A DNA stretch of 64,000 nt, taken from contig JBOEGQ010000001.1 of the NCBI GenBank assembly GCA_050633505.1, positions 62,001 through 126,000 of the forward strand, given 5' to 3'. The notes beneath the pieces were generated by a model. It did not search any database. It was not told where the DNA came from and saw nothing but the letters and a program-made list of their open reading frames with translations. The first letter of the stretch is position 1; each line of letters begins with the position of its first letter. Shown piece by piece: positions 8,665 through 18,392 of this stretch. Both the position numbers and the translations under genes were made by a program. The DNA is from UBA1672 sp050633505. Lineage in GTDB: Bacteria > Pseudomonadota > Alphaproteobacteria > Micavibrionales > Micavibrionaceae.

Positions 8665-10614
8665 ATGCCTGAAAAAAAAATAATAGAAAATCTGCAAAAA
8701 AAGATTGAACAGGCCGATGCTCTGGCCGTTCAAAAGTCAAACTTTCTGGCAACAATGAGTCACGAAATCAGAACGCCGATGCAAACAATTTACGGCCTTC
8801 TTGAGCTTATCGCCGCCGAGAAACCTGATGCCAACATTGAATCTATGGTCAAAACAGCGCAAGACGCATCCAGCGGCCTTTTAGAAATTCTGGACGATAT
8901 TCTGGATTTTGCAAAAATGGATGCTGACGCCATGGATCTGGATGTTTTCGAAGTTCCTGTCCGCCTACTTGTACGGGGTATATTAGAGGCTCTGTCTGTC
9001 AAGGCGCATGGCAGTCATGTAGAACTGATAGACGATATTGGCACAGATGTCCCCTTCGTTGTTTTAGGCGACCCCAAGCGTTTACGACAAATCCTCATGA
9101 ATTTATGCAGTAACGCCCTTAAGTTCACCCGTAATGGTCATGTTATTGTAAGGGTTTCAACACAAACGCAGGTTATAGACACCCCAGAGAGCGGGGTGGG
9201 CTTACGTTTTGAAGTGATTGATGGCGGGATCGGCATCCCCCCTGAAATTTGTGAGACCCTATTCTCCCCCTTTACACAAGCAGACAACACGACATCACGC
9301 AGATATGGCGGCACCGGACTGGGACTATCTATCTCCAAAAAACTTATTGAGCTAATGAATGGTAAAATCGGTGTGACAAGTATAGAGGGCATGGGGTCAA
9401 CATTCTGGTTTGAAATTCCGACAGAGGAAATAAGTACAGATGAAGCACGCGTGAACCTGCCCAACCTGGAAGGTATCTCTGTATTATGCGTAGAAGACCA
9501 CCCGCAAGGCGCGAGAGAAATTGTCAGCTCTCTACGCTCTATGGGCGCGAAAGTGGAACATTGTAAAACCTATGCAGAGGGACATAAGCTTGCGACACAT
9601 CAACCATTTGACGTGGCCGTAATAGATCAAGGGCTTCCAGACGGACTAGGCATTGACCTTATCAGGGATATTTTGGAAATCCGCCCATTTACGGGTATGG
9701 TCATGTATACAGTCAGAGAAGATATTGGCCTGTCCCATAGCCTAAGCGCCCTCGGCGCAATATACCTCACCAAACCTGCCAGTCGCGTCGGACTTGGAGA
9801 AGCCGTAAAAATTGCCGCGCCAAAGCATCAACGAATGCTCCAACATGTAAAGCGCCTCCTCATCGCAGAAGATACACAAAGTATCCGCGATGTTTTGCAA
9901 AGGCAGTTTGACAAACTGGATATCAATGTCGATTTTGTGACAAACGGTGTAGAGGCTTTAAAAGCCCTTAAAACACGGGAATATGGTCTACTCCTTACCG
10001 ATTTGCATATGCCGGAAATGGATGGCTATACCCTGATCAAGAAAATAAGGCATCAAGAACAAGACACACAAAGACGTCTGCCGGTCATCGTTCTAACCGC
10101 AGATGTTCAAATGGCACAGCGAGAATCCTACATACAGCATGACTTTGACGAATGCCTGTTAAAACCGGTGACATTAGGACAATTGAAGGGACTGCTAACC
10201 CGGTGGAATATTCTGGATAGAAAGAGCTTTGAAAAGCTCTGCACACCGGATGCCCCCTCTTGTAAAACACAAAACACATTCAAACATATCGACAGAGATT
10301 GCCTGATCGCCAATATCGGCCGAATTGATCGCAGTGCAATTGAAATGATGAGACTATTTATCGAAATGACAGAACCCCTCATACACGACATACACCTCGC
10401 CTTAGATGAGAAAAACCATCATGATCTGTCTGAGTTAGGACACAGCCTGAAAGGCGCCGCGCGATCTGCTTGCTGTAACATATTGGGGGAACTTGCCGAT
10501 CAATTACAACAGCAAAGCGCACAAAAAAATGAATGTAATGCCATTGTCATCAACATTGAACGGGAATTCTTACGTATAAAAGAAGAAGTGGCAGAAATGA
10601 AGCCGGAAAAATAA
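8665..10614 (+). CDS. Soluble hybrid histidine kinase with two receivers and an Hpt domain
   Basis: A protein of about 649 residues with no sensor domain or membrane segment: the phospho-acceptor H33 of NFLATMSHEIRTPMQ lies only 32 residues from the start. The order is HisKA (about 20-90), HATPase_c (with GTGLGLSISKKLI), receiver 1 (aspartate in VAVIDQGLPDG), receiver 2 (aspartate in LLLTDLHMPEMDG, lysine in LLKPV) and a C-terminal Hpt domain (histidine in LGHSLKGAARSA). It can therefore hold a full internal phosphorelay. An N-terminal coiled stretch (KIIENLQKKIEQADALAVQ) may bind a partner that brings the signal. The ATG at 8665 is preferred over an upstream TTG at 8620. No output regulator is adjacent. 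Confidence 0.85.
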   Translation: MPEKKIIENLQKKIEQADALAVQKSNFLATMSHEIRTPMQTIYGLLELIAAEKPDANIESMVKTAQDASSGLLEILDDILDFAKMDADAMDLDVFEVPVRLLVRGILEALSVKAHGSHVELIDDIGTDVPFVVLGDPKRLRQILMNLCSNALKFTRNGHVIVRVSTQTQVIDTPESGVGLRFEVIDGGIGIPPEICETLFSPFTQADNTTSRRYGGTGLGLSISKKLIELMNGKIGVTSIEGMGSTFWFEIPTEEISTDEARVNLPNLEGISVLCVEDHPQGAREIVSSLRSMGAKVEHCKTYAEGHKLATHQPFDVAVIDQGLPDGLGIDLIRDILEIRPFTGMVMYTVREDIGLSHSLSALGAIYLTKPASRVGLGEAVKIAAPKHQRMLQHVKRLLIAEDTQSIRDVLQRQFDKLDINVDFVTNGVEALKALKTREYGLLLTDLHMPEMDGYTLIKKIRHQEQDTQRRLPVIVLTADVQMAQRESYIQHDFDECLLKPVTLGQLKGLLTRWNILDRKSFEKLCTPDAPSCKTQNTFKHIDRDCLIANIGRIDRSAIEMMRLFIEMTEPLIHDIHLALDEKNHHDLSELGHSLKGAARSACCNILGELADQLQQQSAQKNECNAIVINIEREFLRIKEEVAEMKPEK

Positions 10615-10630
10615 CCCCCTTCACCTCACT

Positions 10631-11365
10631 TTAAGGGCAGGCTGCTTCTTCACCATCTGTGTCGCCATTATACACCGCCGTCGCGTTCATAACCATTCGA
10701 ATACGAAAACAGGTATAGCCGCTATCACATTCAATCTCTGCGTTACTATCCAGATCAACTGCACCGCTCACCGCATCAATAACATCGGCCTCACACTCAC
10801 CAAACTGATCATCCAATTTTTGCAATGCCGTACCCAGAAATGCATCCGTTTTATCCGTGGAAAGCCAAAAGAAAACGCCATCTTCTCCGTTATAATATTG
10901 CCAATCTTCAAATAGATCAGGCGCAGGAGATAAAAACTTTCCCGACGTACCACCAAAGATACGCTCATGATTAATATCGTTACTTCCCGGATTTCCCGGA
11001 CACCTTATGTCTTTTACCAATCGATCTGTTGTCGGTCCGATTGTTGCACCGGAATAATGCGTTGAATTTGGTTTAATCGGAAAGTTGCGACGCGCATCAG
11101 GATCTGTCCCAGAGGATGATATGTCGATTGAACTATCCCCCTGCCGATGAACTAAAACGCATTCCTGAATAGCGGAACGAATAATATCAACCTGACTTTT
11201 AACATCTGAAACTGTACGAAAACTGTTTTGTGAGGAGGTTTGTTGGGAAGATGGCTCCATAAATGTCACGGTTAAAGCCGCCAATAGAGCAATCGCAATC
11301 AATATATACACAAGAGCGCTTCCGCGCTCTTTCATAAGGTTATTGCTATTTTCTACATCACACAC
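10631..11365 (-). CDS. Pilin-like protein, last gene of the pilus cluster
   Basis: A 244-residue protein with a class-III-like prepilin N-terminus: a short polar leader ending KERG, then the hydrophobic SALVYILIAIALLAALTV, as in type IV pilins. The expected glutamate at mature position 5 is absent. The globular part is rich in Ser, Asp and Gly and has several cysteines (IQECVL, IRCPGN, FGECEAD, IECDSGYTC) that may form disulfides. The GTG at 11365 has AAGG about 9 nt upstream and gives a 15-residue leader like the neighbouring pilin; the ATG at 11335 is an alternative. Probably a major or minor pilin. Confidence 0.6.
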   Translation of the reverse strand: MCDVENSNNLMKERGSALVYILIAIALLAALTVTFMEPSSQQTSSQNSFRTVSDVKSQVDIIRSAIQECVLVHRQGDSSIDISSSGTDPDARRNFPIKPNSTHYSGATIGPTTDRLVKDIRCPGNPGSNDINHERIFGGTSGKFLSPAPDLFEDWQYYNGEDGVFFWLSTDKTDAFLGTALQKLDDQFGECEADVIDAVSGAVDLDSNAEIECDSGYTCFRIRMVMNATAVYNGDTDGEEAACP

Positions 11366-11377
11366 GACACAAGCCTT

Positions 11378-12094
11378 CTACCGCTCAACAACCACGTGAT
11401 AATAAACATATGTACCATCTGTATTTTCAAAACATCCAAAAGGACGCCCGTCAAAAGATCCGGCTCCATCATCAATATCAGGAACATCTGTGCCCGTGGG
11501 AAGCGAATAATCCGATGAACCATCGTCATACATACGTGTGCTATACTCGGTAGATAAATTCGTACTTACAACCGGTATGACACTCCCCAGACCGTGCTCT
11601 TCATTAATTTTGCGGCAAATTGATCTCTTTATCCCCGGCAAGAATGCAATAATATCATTACCATCTGTGCCTGCAAGCGCGATATCAGGAACCTCCAACT
11701 CACCATTAAAGACCCAATCACCACCAATACCACCATCCATAAGATCAGAAGGAATATCTGTATAAATTGCCCCACCACCGGACGGATGGAATACACCGAT
11801 ATCCGTAGAATCCAGATCGGTGAATTCTGACGGACGGTTAAACCGCAACTCTTCAAGCGCAATACCTGCAATAATCATACGCACAATATTGGAACTTACC
11901 GATGTCGGGTACTGAATGATCTGGGCGCTACTAACCAAGTTTGTTTCACTACTCGGGTTATCGCCGGATGTTCTGTTCGATGATGTAACCGCATATGAGA
12001 GCGCCGCAAAAAGCGCCACGGCGATCAAAATCAGAAAGAGTACATTACCGCTTTCCGCCGTATTGTTGCCTAATCGGCTATTATTCTGATACAT
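11378..12094 (-). CDS. Pilin-like protein
   Basis: A 238-residue protein with the prepilin-type N-terminus: a polar leader (MYQNNSRLGNNTAESG) and then NVLFLILIAVALFAALSYAV, without glutamate 5. The remainder is a Gly/Asp-rich globular domain ending YVYYHVVVER, with a cysteine pair (SICRKIN and PFGCFEN). The ATG at 12094 has AAAAGGAA directly upstream. It lies 12 nt upstream of the second pilin-like gene, so the two are probably co-translated and may form heteropolymers. Its substrate role is inferred from context and the N-terminus. Confidence 0.6.
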   Translation of the reverse strand: MYQNNSRLGNNTAESGNVLFLILIAVALFAALSYAVTSSNRTSGDNPSSETNLVSSAQIIQYPTSVSSNIVRMIIAGIALEELRFNRPSEFTDLDSTDIGVFHPSGGGAIYTDIPSDLMDGGIGGDWVFNGELEVPDIALAGTDGNDIIAFLPGIKRSICRKINEEHGLGSVIPVVSTNLSTEYSTRMYDDGSSDYSLPTGTDVPDIDDGAGSFDGRPFGCFENTDGTYVYYHVVVER

Positions 12095-12132
12095 TTCCTT
12101 TTGTCCCAACTGAAAAAACAACACCTATATCC

Positions 12133-12681
12133 CTACCTCGTAGAAACCTTTTCAACGGAAATTGTGCTAATTCTTAAAGACGCATTCAGTGCATCCTTCG
12201 AACCACATTCTTTCCCTACACAGAGTCTTTCAACGTTTACGCGCCATCCTGCGCCACCATTTTGCACATGACCGATAGCCTCGCGAAATTGTCCAAACTG
12301 AGCCGTGGATTTCGCACTTACGACAATATTGGCACCATTTCCCTTTATTTCAAGTCCTTTATAGATTTCCTGCAAGTTATCTACAAAACTGTTGAACTGA
12401 GTCGCGTTAACCGGCTTATCACGAATTCGGGGCACAATCGGCTTTAATGCTTGCGCTTCTTCCCGTTCGGATACCAACTCTGCAAGTTCCTGCATTTTAA
12501 CGGTTGTGAACAGGCCAATAGCCGCGGCAACACCCCATATAATACCGGTAATCACCAACAGAGATTTACTTGTATTTTGTGGCAACTTCTCCAGAAATGC
12601 ATTCAAGTCACCCATTGCTCGCGGACTGACGAATTTATTTAACGACCTCCAGTCGAACCCCTTAATCATCTTTGGTTGCAC
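12133..12681 (-). CDS. Bitopic pilus-assembly protein, unknown family
   Basis: A 182-residue protein with a cytoplasmic N-terminus (about 37 residues), one transmembrane segment (SKSLLVITGIIWGVAAAIGL) and a periplasmic domain of about 120 residues with two cysteines (RLCVGKECGS). Topology and position next to the platform genes suggest an alignment-complex subunit analogous to PilN/PilO or GspM, but I recognise no family. The start is a GTG with AAGAGGTG upstream. Operon position is the main evidence for function. Confidence 0.55.
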   Translation of the reverse strand: MQPKMIKGFDWRSLNKFVSPRAMGDLNAFLEKLPQNTSKSLLVITGIIWGVAAAIGLFTTVKMQELAELVSEREEAQALKPIVPRIRDKPVNATQFNSFVDNLQEIYKGLEIKGNGANIVVSAKSTAQFGQFREAIGHVQNGGAGWRVNVERLCVGKECGSKDALNASLRISTISVEKVSTR

Positions 12682-12731
12682 AACACACCTCTTTTCAATA
12701 AAAACAATACCATAGATTGTTTAAAAAAATA

Positions 12732-13745
12732 TTATTTTGTTCCATTAATCCGTGCATTATCCCCCTCTTCGATCTGGGAAACAGTCGGACGTGCCGTCCT
12801 GATCTTCCCCGAAGGGTCAATATACGAGATTCTCAAATCATCAATCACAGTATTTGCAAGCCCTTGAGGAACAATGGCACTCCATTCCGTCCTATCCCCC
12901 TCAACACGGTAGACCACCATATACCCATTCACGGCGGCAAGCTTATCCAGTATTTCTTGTATCCTGACCATATGACGGATTGTGTCACTTTGCATTACAT
13001 TTGCAGCGTTTTCCGCCAACTCAACCGCGGCCTTATCCGTTTGCTCTTTTACATTTGATAAATCGTTGCGCGTAAAGCCAATAGAAATCAAATTAAAAAC
13101 CAGAATCAAAACAGCAAAAAGGTTAACTAACAATCCTGAGAAAACAAGTAAACGCACAACCGCACGAGAGAGCTTTTCCGTGCGAAGTGTACGGCTTTTC
13201 CACGGTGCAATATCCGCAACGCCGGAATTGATCGTCACGAAATTCGCGTCCATGCTTTGTACCCGTGGTAAAATCGTCCGCGATGCACCGAGGAACACTT
13301 GCATCCTTGATGTTTCCGGATCCCACCGCAATGCAGAGGCGAGCCCTTCTTGCTCATAAAGATAAACCGTTTCCTTATCCCAATACTCACTATTGCCTGG
13401 TAAAGCAGCGGCTAGTGGACACCAACTATCAGGATTAGAGGCAAGTGATGCCGAAGGACAAGCAAGATACCAGACCCGCCCATCATCAACCGTATAGCAA
13501 TAATGTACCTTTTCCGTTCCACAGGCCTGAGACGCAGCATTCCAGACAGCCTCATCTTCTGCACCCGGGATATGAGGCAGTGCCCCACCAATTAAATCTT
13601 GCGGCAAATATGGCGATAAATCAGCAACGAAGTCTTTGCTCTCTCCGGCAAGGGAGTCCAACATACCCGGAACAGGTTTCTTCTGCTCTTTAACATCCTC
13701 TGTACCTTGAGAGGTATTCTTATCGTGCTGTGTTACTTCTTCCAC
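12732..13745 (-). CDS. Bitopic pilus-assembly protein (PilO2/GspL-like topology)
   Basis: A 337-residue protein: about 190 cytoplasmic residues, one transmembrane helix (about 197-223, VVRLLVFSGLLVNLFAVLIL) and about 110 periplasmic residues with a coiled region followed by a small alpha/beta domain. This matches the topology of the PilO/PilL-type proteins of R64-like pili and of GspL, which couple the ATPase to the periplasmic assembly. A cysteine-rich stretch (QACGTEKVHYCYTVDDG, YLACPS, WCPLAAAL) is notable for a cytoplasmic domain. It starts with GTG directly after the stop of the platform gene. Family assignment is tentative. Confidence 0.55.
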   Translation of the reverse strand: MEEVTQHDKNTSQGTEDVKEQKKPVPGMLDSLAGESKDFVADLSPYLPQDLIGGALPHIPGAEDEAVWNAASQACGTEKVHYCYTVDDGRVWYLACPSASLASNPDSWCPLAAALPGNSEYWDKETVYLYEQEGLASALRWDPETSRMQVFLGASRTILPRVQSMDANFVTINSGVADIAPWKSRTLRTEKLSRAVVRLLVFSGLLVNLFAVLILVFNLISIGFTRNDLSNVKEQTDKAAVELAENAANVMQSDTIRHMVRIQEILDKLAAVNGYMVVYRVEGDRTEWSAIVPQGLANTVIDDLRISYIDPSGKIRTARPTVSQIEEGDNARINGTK

Positions 13746-14966
13746 TTATATTGCTCCTTGCATCAAGCCACCCATCATCGAATCCATACTCATATTCATG
13801 ACGGTCAAAGCGTAAATCGCACTCCCGAACGCGATTGCCAAAAATACCCCTGTAATCGCGAATGCGATCCATACAATAAATTTGTGTCTTGTTTTTGCTG
13901 CTGCAGAACGCATCTCAGCGATCGACTCCATTACTGTAGCAACTTGTCCCAAATCAGACAAGCCTGCAATTTCAAGGCGTTCACTTCGTTTTAGGGGCGT
14001 GCGGTCCAATGCCGAACCCAGCCCAACACCACGTCCCAAGTGATAGGACGCATCCCGCCAATAAATCGCAACATCGGGAGATGCCGACGCATCGGCAGAT
14101 TGCTCAAGTGCATCATCAATAGGCACCTTTCCACGCAGCATACGTCCACACGCCATCATCGAATCCGAGAACGCCAAGTCACGCAGATATGATCCGATCA
14201 ACGGAATTTTGCGCACGACTTTTGCCGTTGGCCAATCCTGCTTTCCACGATTAAGCCAAAAAGAAAACACACACCAGGCCATAAAGACCCCGCATGCCAC
14301 AGAAGACCAAATCAGAATATCCCATGTGAGCCCCAAATTATTTACAACCCTTTCAAATTGCTCACGCTCTGCTGCTTCGGCGGGTGGGTTTTCACGAAAC
14401 CACCCAAGAACCATATCCTTTCCCGCCCACAAGGAGGTCACAATAGAGAACACATCAAACCCTAACCAAGACATAGTTCCGATAATTGCACGCGAGTTTT
14501 TCCGCTTTTGCGTAATAGATTGAATGGCATGGGGGATCCCCTCCGCCAATCTGTTCGCCCTTTCAGATCCCGCGAGAATAGCCAATGTCCCGTGATCAAA
14601 TATATTAAGTGCCTTAAGCGCATCAATAACGCCCAATCCACGCGCCAATGCCTCACGCGCAGGCGCCAGAATATTTTGACGCCGTGGGTTTGTCTCTGCT
14701 TGAATAATCTTCCACAACGCCACCCCCGGTGATGCAGAATTAGAACGAAATTGTATCCCACGCAATAACTGCACCTGCCACCACGTTGAACGCGCCAATA
14801 ATCTTTCCAAAGGAGAACGGGAATACGGACGGATATTTAAAACATACCCCCCCTTTTTTGTAATCGCATCGCGCACATCATCGGCCGTAGGCAAGTAGAA
14901 AGACTCCGTCACCTTTTTAGGCCCGGAGATCGATTCATACGCTATTTCTGCCAGCCATTGCTGCAT
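13746..14966 (-). CDS. Type IV pilus/type II secretion inner-membrane platform protein (PilR/GspF-like)
   Basis: A 406-residue GspF-family protein with two T2SSF domains. Transmembrane segments lie at about 175-200 (MSWLGFDVFSIVTSLW), 235-260 (LIWSSVACGVFMAWCVFSFW) and the C-terminus (FIVWIAFAITGVFLAIAFG). The family-like patterns GLGVIDALKALN and GRGVGLGSALDRTPL are visible in the two halves. The protein forms the inner-membrane platform rotated by the ATPase during pilin polymerisation. It lies between the ATPase gene and the PilO-like gene, as in IncI plasmid thin-pilus operons (pilQ-pilR). GGTGAG precedes the ATG. Confidence 0.85.
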   Translation of the reverse strand: MQQWLAEIAYESISGPKKVTESFYLPTADDVRDAITKKGGYVLNIRPYSRSPLERLLARSTWWQVQLLRGIQFRSNSASPGVALWKIIQAETNPRRQNILAPAREALARGLGVIDALKALNIFDHGTLAILAGSERANRLAEGIPHAIQSITQKRKNSRAIIGTMSWLGFDVFSIVTSLWAGKDMVLGWFRENPPAEAAEREQFERVVNNLGLTWDILIWSSVACGVFMAWCVFSFWLNRGKQDWPTAKVVRKIPLIGSYLRDLAFSDSMMACGRMLRGKVPIDDALEQSADASASPDVAIYWRDASYHLGRGVGLGSALDRTPLKRSERLEIAGLSDLGQVATVMESIAEMRSAAAKTRHKFIVWIAFAITGVFLAIAFGSAIYALTVMNMSMDSMMGGLMQGAI

Positions 14967-15000
14967 TGAATCTCACCATCTGTAAATGTACTCAAGCAGG

Positions 15001-16749
15001 TTACTCTTCAAGATAGGACAATGCGGCGCGCGGATCGACCAGTCCTGTAAGAACAAGATCAATAAGCCCTTCCCTACGGGGATGAACCACAACACCCTCT
15101 TCGTCCAGTATATTATTCACATTACCGATTAAGGCTTCGTAAATATTATTACGTTGCGCAGGCCCCAAAGTGATAATCAACGCATCAAGTAAAAGCGTTC
15201 GCCCTGAAATACCTGTTCGACTACAAAGGTCACAACCACTTCCATTATGTCTGCGCACTTCTTCGGAAGGATCAATCCCCAACAGGTCCAGATCGGCCTG
15301 CTCTAACACATCGCCTGCATTCACCTTATGCGCACATCCTTGGCACAAGGTTCTAACTAAGCGTTGGTTAAGGATTGCACCGACCTGTTGCGCCAATGTA
15401 TAGGTCGATGAACGCTCTCTTTCCGAAGGCATAAGAGAACGTAAACGCTCAAACGTTTGCAACGCCGTATCGGCATGGATCGTGGAAATCACCGTATGAC
15501 CGGATTCGGCAGCACGCAAAGACGTTTCAACCGTATCACTATCACGCATCTCCCCAATCACAATATAATCAGGATCATGGCGCATCGCCGCGCGAATAAG
15601 GTCAGCAAAACCGCCCCCCTCCATCCCCGGACGCACTTGCCATTGCGTTGCATAGCGCAATTCATATTCAATCGGATCTTCAATTGTTAAAACATGTCTT
15701 CGGCGACGATCAATTTGTTGTACGCAGGCGTAAAGCGTTGTTGTTTTACCTGATCCGGTTGGCCCAGAGAGCAGAATAAGCCCGCCTCCGCCTTTAATCT
15801 CCGGTGATAACAGCTTAGACATACAATTTGCGACATCTTCATGGCGACGGAACAATTCCTCAAAACCTTTTAAAGATGCACGATCTAATAAACGTAGAGT
15901 AAGCTTCTCACCATCTTGTGCCTGTGGCCCGGCAGCCACACGAACATCAATCGCACGCCCCTGCCATTGGAAACCGAAACGTCCGTCTTTCGGTGTAATC
16001 CTATCCCCGAAATTCAGTCCTGCATCCCTTTTGATCAACGTTGTTAAACGTGCCATCGCCTCGGCAGGAAGAAGATGCATTGGCAATAAATCGCCATCAA
16101 TTCGATATTGGATCCAGTTGGGCGCCTCAGGATTATTATCCTGTACAAGATGAATATCAGATGCGCGCATTTGTAAGGCTTCTGCCATCATATCGCGTTG
16201 AAACTGATTAAGCAGCAAACCATTATCCGTATCTCCCAACCATTGAGACAATGTCTTTTCGCATCGATCTGCTGACAAATCATGAACAGAGCGCAATGTA
16301 TCGACCAGCTCTTTCCTGTCCCAAACTTCAACTTCAATCTTTTCAACGTGAAAGCCACTTCGGCGAGACGTAGATATTAAGGCATCCATCTGCCGTTCAT
16401 TCATGTCATGCAATGGTGCAACACGTAAAACTCCATCACGCAATCCCACCAAATGTATACGCAATGGCAGCCACGATTGAACAGGCAAAACTGCGCGCAA
16501 TTGGTCACCTGTCGCGCGATCTTTTATAACCTCATCTTCCAAATCAGACGGTTGCGCCGCACCGGCCATATCTAATAATTGTTCCGTGGAACGCGCGATG
16601 CCTTGCTCCAACATAAGAGCGCGCTCTCTTTGCACCATATCGAGATAACGCTCACGCCCCTCTTGAGATCTCTGGCGCTTTGCCTGTCTTATAACCGATG
16701 GTACGCCTTGCGTATTTCCACGATTTTCAGATGTCGTATCATTGCTCAT
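15001..16749 (-). CDS. Type IV pilus assembly ATPase (GspE/PilB/PilQ family)
   Basis: A 582-residue secretion ATPase. The N-terminal domain (about 85-175) resembles T2SSE_N. The catalytic core shows Walker A GPTGSGKT (329-336), an Asp box (IEDPIEYEL), Walker B (DYIVIGEMRD, 394-403) and a His box (GHTVISTIHADT, 418-429). A C-terminal four-cysteine zinc motif (CQGCAHK with CDLCSRTG) is typical of assembly rather than retraction ATPases. It powers pilus extension or secretion. No separate PilT-like retraction ATPase is present in the window. AAAGGT precedes the ATG. Confidence 0.93.
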   Translation of the reverse strand: MSNDTTSENRGNTQGVPSVIRQAKRQRSQEGRERYLDMVQRERALMLEQGIARSTEQLLDMAGAAQPSDLEDEVIKDRATGDQLRAVLPVQSWLPLRIHLVGLRDGVLRVAPLHDMNERQMDALISTSRRSGFHVEKIEVEVWDRKELVDTLRSVHDLSADRCEKTLSQWLGDTDNGLLLNQFQRDMMAEALQMRASDIHLVQDNNPEAPNWIQYRIDGDLLPMHLLPAEAMARLTTLIKRDAGLNFGDRITPKDGRFGFQWQGRAIDVRVAAGPQAQDGEKLTLRLLDRASLKGFEELFRRHEDVANCMSKLLSPEIKGGGGLILLSGPTGSGKTTTLYACVQQIDRRRRHVLTIEDPIEYELRYATQWQVRPGMEGGGFADLIRAAMRHDPDYIVIGEMRDSDTVETSLRAAESGHTVISTIHADTALQTFERLRSLMPSERERSSTYTLAQQVGAILNQRLVRTLCQGCAHKVNAGDVLEQADLDLLGIDPSEEVRRHNGSGCDLCSRTGISGRTLLLDALIITLGPAQRNNIYEALIGNVNNILDEEGVVVHPRREGLIDLVLTGLVDPRAALSYLEE

Positions 16750-16793
16750 ATATGATTACCTTTTCTTCTACCTTGCACACCCCGATAAAGATA

Positions 16794-18392
16794 TTATCCA
16801 TCAGAGCCGGAAGAAGATGATGACGTATTCCCTGATGACAATTGTCCTGAAACACGGTTAACAGAAGATAAAGATCTGTCAAAAAGAAGTAAAATTCTGT
16901 CTGCACCACTGGCAAACTCTATTCCGTTCTTTTGAATATCAACATCCCACATAATACCACCAAGCATCACAGGCTCCCCATCAAATAAAAGACGACTTCC
17001 CCCCGGCCCGTTTACAATCGCCCGTGTGGCAGCAAAAGATGTGATTTTCAACCCATCTAAAGCACTTGAAGCATTCACAACATTTTGTCTTGAAGGAGTA
17101 GGCGGTGTCGAAGGTGATGATGTTCCTGAGATAGATGCTGCATCCTTTTGCGTGACGTCATCTCTACTAATCACCTTGGTAGGCGCAGGCGCATTCGTAA
17201 GAACAATTGCCTTTTGATCCTGACTGACGACGGATTGCGCTTCACCACGCGCAGGCAGTACAAGAATACCACGTGCACCATCATGCAAAACCTGAATATC
17301 ATCTAATAATGTTCCGATCCGCGTTGGTGACCACGTTAATGTCAACGGACATGCCTCTATCGGTTCCAGAACCAAACCGGGAGAACATCCCTTACCATTC
17401 AAACTCAAACCATTATCGGAACCAGAGATGATGATATCTTCTAATGCCAATGGAGAGTCTCCAGTATTCACCAATGACACAGTAATAGTCGATGCCGAAG
17501 ATATATCATCACCAAAGTCAATTTCCGTTTGTGATGAAACAAGAAGCCCCCTCCCCGGCACAGCCTCCGGGAATATTTCCGCCTCTTCAATTTCATCAGG
17601 ATCATAATCACCATTCAACGAAACATTCGCCAAGCCTGTAGGGCCACTATGGCGCACAATCAAGACCCCTGTTGCAGGCCCTTTTTGCTTTGGTATCCAT
17701 TTTACTGTTGCGATACAAGCCTGCCCCGCATCCAACCGTGTACACTCATGATCCACAGAATAGCCAGCACTATCTGCCGCGCTAATCAAAACCTCTGATA
17801 CATCAATGGGATTGGATGTGATATTGCGCAAAATAACAGACTCAATCATTGTCTGACTGGTACCAAGCGAACCGAAATCAATTTCATCCGGTATCGTTTC
17901 CACATCACTGGTTAGCTTATCCGAAGAATCACCACTTGAATCAATTGATCCCGATAAAGTTGACGTAACCAAACGTGAACGTCCACTATGCAACATCAGC
18001 ATTTCCAAACGCCACGGCCCTGACTGTAAACCTTTAATAGAAACAGCAACCGCACATTCCGCACCAGAGAGAAGCGGTTCATTCGCACATTGGTTCAAAG
18101 ACACATGCGCCGATACAGTTGAAGACGGATAGAGATTGATTTTACCCGTTTGTACAGGTTGCGCGCCCTCATTACGGAATAACACAACAACCTGCCCTGT
18201 TGCACCAATCGGGATAGAACCACCATTCACCTGACTCTCAACTGGTACCAGACCAACAGCCCCACGACCTGACGTCCGTGTTCCCGGCGCATCAAACCCC
18301 GGATATTGAGCGTAGGAAACCTGCACCCCAATAATAAGAAAGGTATGGAATACAAATAGCGCTAAATATAATTTCAAATAATGCGAACGCAT
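16794..18392 (-). CDS. Periplasmic pilus-assembly protein: ASH/choice-of-anchor-D repeats plus PilP/GspC-like C-terminus
   Basis: A protein of about 532 residues with a signal peptide (SHYLKLYLALFVFHTFLIIG, then VSYAQ). At least two Ig-like ASH/choice-of-anchor-D repeats follow, marked by IDFGSLGTSQ with GQACIATVKWIPKQKG and by IDFGDDISSA with EACPLTLTWSPTRIGT. After a Ser/Pro/Thr linker, residues from LDGLKITSFAATRA through GIMWDV and ADRILLLFDRSL resemble the homology-region fold of PilP/GspC, which contacts the secretin. It lies between the secretin and the ATPase. The ATG at 18392 is preferred over TTG at 18404. The domain fusion is my reading from sequence patterns. Confidence 0.6.
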   Translation of the reverse strand: MRSHYLKLYLALFVFHTFLIIGVQVSYAQYPGFDAPGTRTSGRGAVGLVPVESQVNGGSIPIGATGQVVVLFRNEGAQPVQTGKINLYPSSTVSAHVSLNQCANEPLLSGAECAVAVSIKGLQSGPWRLEMLMLHSGRSRLVTSTLSGSIDSSGDSSDKLTSDVETIPDEIDFGSLGTSQTMIESVILRNITSNPIDVSEVLISAADSAGYSVDHECTRLDAGQACIATVKWIPKQKGPATGVLIVRHSGPTGLANVSLNGDYDPDEIEEAEIFPEAVPGRGLLVSSQTEIDFGDDISSASTITVSLVNTGDSPLALEDIIISGSDNGLSLNGKGCSPGLVLEPIEACPLTLTWSPTRIGTLLDDIQVLHDGARGILVLPARGEAQSVVSQDQKAIVLTNAPAPTKVISRDDVTQKDAASISGTSSPSTPPTPSRQNVVNASSALDGLKITSFAATRAIVNGPGGSRLLFDGEPVMLGGIMWDVDIQKNGIEFASGADRILLLFDRSLSSVNRVSGQLSSGNTSSSSSGSDG

